From NCBI GenBank assembly GCA_020441225.1, contig JAGRMP010000225.1:2435-9120 (forward strand): DNA of 6,686 nucleotides. The letters run 5' to 3'. The first letter of the stretch is position 1, and each line of letters opens with the position of its first letter. The notes below the pieces were generated by a model, which made no database searches, had not been told where the DNA came from, and saw nothing but the letters and a program-made list of their open reading frames with translations. This document shows, one piece after another, positions 5,899 to 6,686 of the stretch. The DNA comes from Maritimibacter sp. (GTDB lineage: Bacteria; Pseudomonadota; Alphaproteobacteria; Rhodobacterales; Rhodobacteraceae). A program made the position numbers and the translations under genes.

Positions 5899-6686
5899 AT
5901 GAAGAACTTCCTGATGGCCGCGACGGGCGGCATCCTCGCCGGCGCGGTGCTGACGACACAGATCGCCGGGCCGCTGATTGCCCAGGACTCTGGCCGCAGC
6001 GCCTCCGTCTACCAGCAGCTCGACCTGTTCGGCGACGTGTTCGAGCGCATCCGCCAGAACTATGTCGAAGAGGTCGAGCCCGAGGAGCTGATCCAGGCCG
6101 CGATCAACGGCATGCTGATCTCGCTCGACCCGCATTCGAGCTACCTGCCGCCCGAAGACGCCGCCGACATGCGGGTGCAGACCCGCGGTGCCTTCGGGGG
6201 GCTCGGGATCGAGGTGACCCAGGAAGAGGGCTTCGTGAAGGTCGTCTCGCCGATGGACGGCACGCCGGCGGACGATGCCGGGATGCAGGCGGGCGATTTC
6301 ATCACCCATGTCGACGGCGAAAGCCTCTTGGGCCTTACCGTTGACGAGGCGGTGGACCTGATGCGCGGGCCGGTCGGGTCCGAGATCGTCATCACCGTGG
6401 TGCGCGAAGGGGTCGACGAACCGTTCGACGTCTCGATCATCCGCGACACGATCAAACTCACCGCCGCCACCGTCCGCTCGGTCGGCAACACCGTGGTGAT
6501 CCGAATCATCACCTTCAACGACCAGACCTATCCCAACGTCGCAGACGGCTTTGCCGCGACGGTCGAAGAGCTTGGGGGGATGGAGAATGTCGAGGGCGTC
6601 GTGCTCGATCTGCGCAACAACCCCGGCGGGCTCCTGAACCAGGCGATCGCGGTCTCCGACGCCTTCCTCGAGGCGGGCGAGATCGT
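5899..6686 (+). CDS. ctpA: Carboxyl-terminal processing protease CtpA (S41), cut by window edge
   Basis: Periplasmic serine protease of the S41 family, which trims or degrades envelope proteins from their C-terminus. The first 262 codons are visible; the gene runs off the right edge. Residues 1-28 form a signal sequence or N-terminal anchor (hydrophobic 4-28, possible cleavage after LIA). LFGDVFERIRQNYVEEV (43-59) and LDPHSSYL (76-83) are typical of the CTP N-terminal region. A PDZ domain spans about 98-170, including GGLGIEV and the GDFI...GE carboxylate-binding region. The S41 core begins with VLDLRNNPGG (235-244). The catalytic serine and lysine would lie beyond the window, so activity cannot be judged. 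It starts 20 nt after the EnvC-like gene with a weak purine-rich stretch (AGAAAGAGA) upstream, so it is probably cotranscribed. Pairing with EnvC suggests a role in controlling cell-wall hydrolysis, as shown for some CtpA proteins. Confidence 0.95.
   Translation, partial: MKNFLMAATGGILAGAVLTTQIAGPLIAQDSGRSASVYQQLDLFGDVFERIRQNYVEEVEPEELIQAAINGMLISLDPHSSYLPPEDAADMRVQTRGAFGGLGIEVTQEEGFVKVVSPMDGTPADDAGMQAGDFITHVDGESLLGLTVDEAVDLMRGPVGSEIVITVVREGVDEPFDVSIIRDTIKLTAATVRSVGNTVVIRIITFNDQTYPNVADGFAATVEELGGMENVEGVVLDLRNNPGGLLNQAIAVSDAFLEAGEI

Noticed and set aside
5812..6518. Minus-strand open frames opposite ctpA
   Set aside because: They are the reverse complement of a clear S41/PDZ coding sequence, with no domain of their own.

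Overview
The window is GC-rich (roughly two-thirds G+C by eye), gene-dense and almost gap-free. Protein content and gene order point to an alphaproteobacterium, most likely of the Rhodobacteraceae/Roseobacteraceae type. The grounds are a DnaE2 with the N-terminal architecture seen in that group, an alphaproteobacterial LexA-box pattern (GAAC-N7-GAAT), and the gpmI-envC-ctpA gene order. The taxon is an inference, not a database result. There are seven protein genes, two of them cut by the window edges. I see no RNA genes, mobile elements, CRISPR arrays or convincing terminators.

Left half (minus strand, transcribed right to left from about 3050): a small NTF2/SnoaL-like protein (3050-2664), the RNA pyrophosphohydrolase RppH (2643-2146), and a small exported six-cysteine protein (2149-1673) whose start overlaps the rppH stop by 4 nt. 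These three look like one operon. A 69-nt AT-rich gap follows, then the error-prone polymerase gene dnaE2 (1603 to beyond position 1). The gap carries a LexA-type SOS box and a -10-like hexamer placed so close to the dnaE2 ATG that the message may be nearly leaderless.

Middle: a 147-nt divergent intergenic region (3051-3197) separates the two transcription units. It holds the ribosome binding sites of both, one weak candidate promoter, and three TGTC motifs spaced about one helical turn apart.

Right half (plus strand): gpmI (cofactor-independent phosphoglycerate mutase, 3198-4718), an EnvC-like murein hydrolase activator (4715-5878, TTG start overlapping the gpmI stop), and a CtpA-type S41 processing protease (5899 to beyond 6686). 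This is a known glycolysis/cell-envelope arrangement: EnvC-like proteins switch on cell-wall amidases during division, and CtpA-type proteases trim or degrade envelope proteins.

Nothing here amounts to a wholly new system. The points most worth a second look are the SOS-box control and probable leaderless start of a dnaE2 without imuA/imuB directly upstream, the six-cysteine exported protein (possible TIMP/NTR-like fold) coupled to rppH, and the TTG-overlap coupling of gpmI to an EnvC with no histidine in its LytM-like domain.
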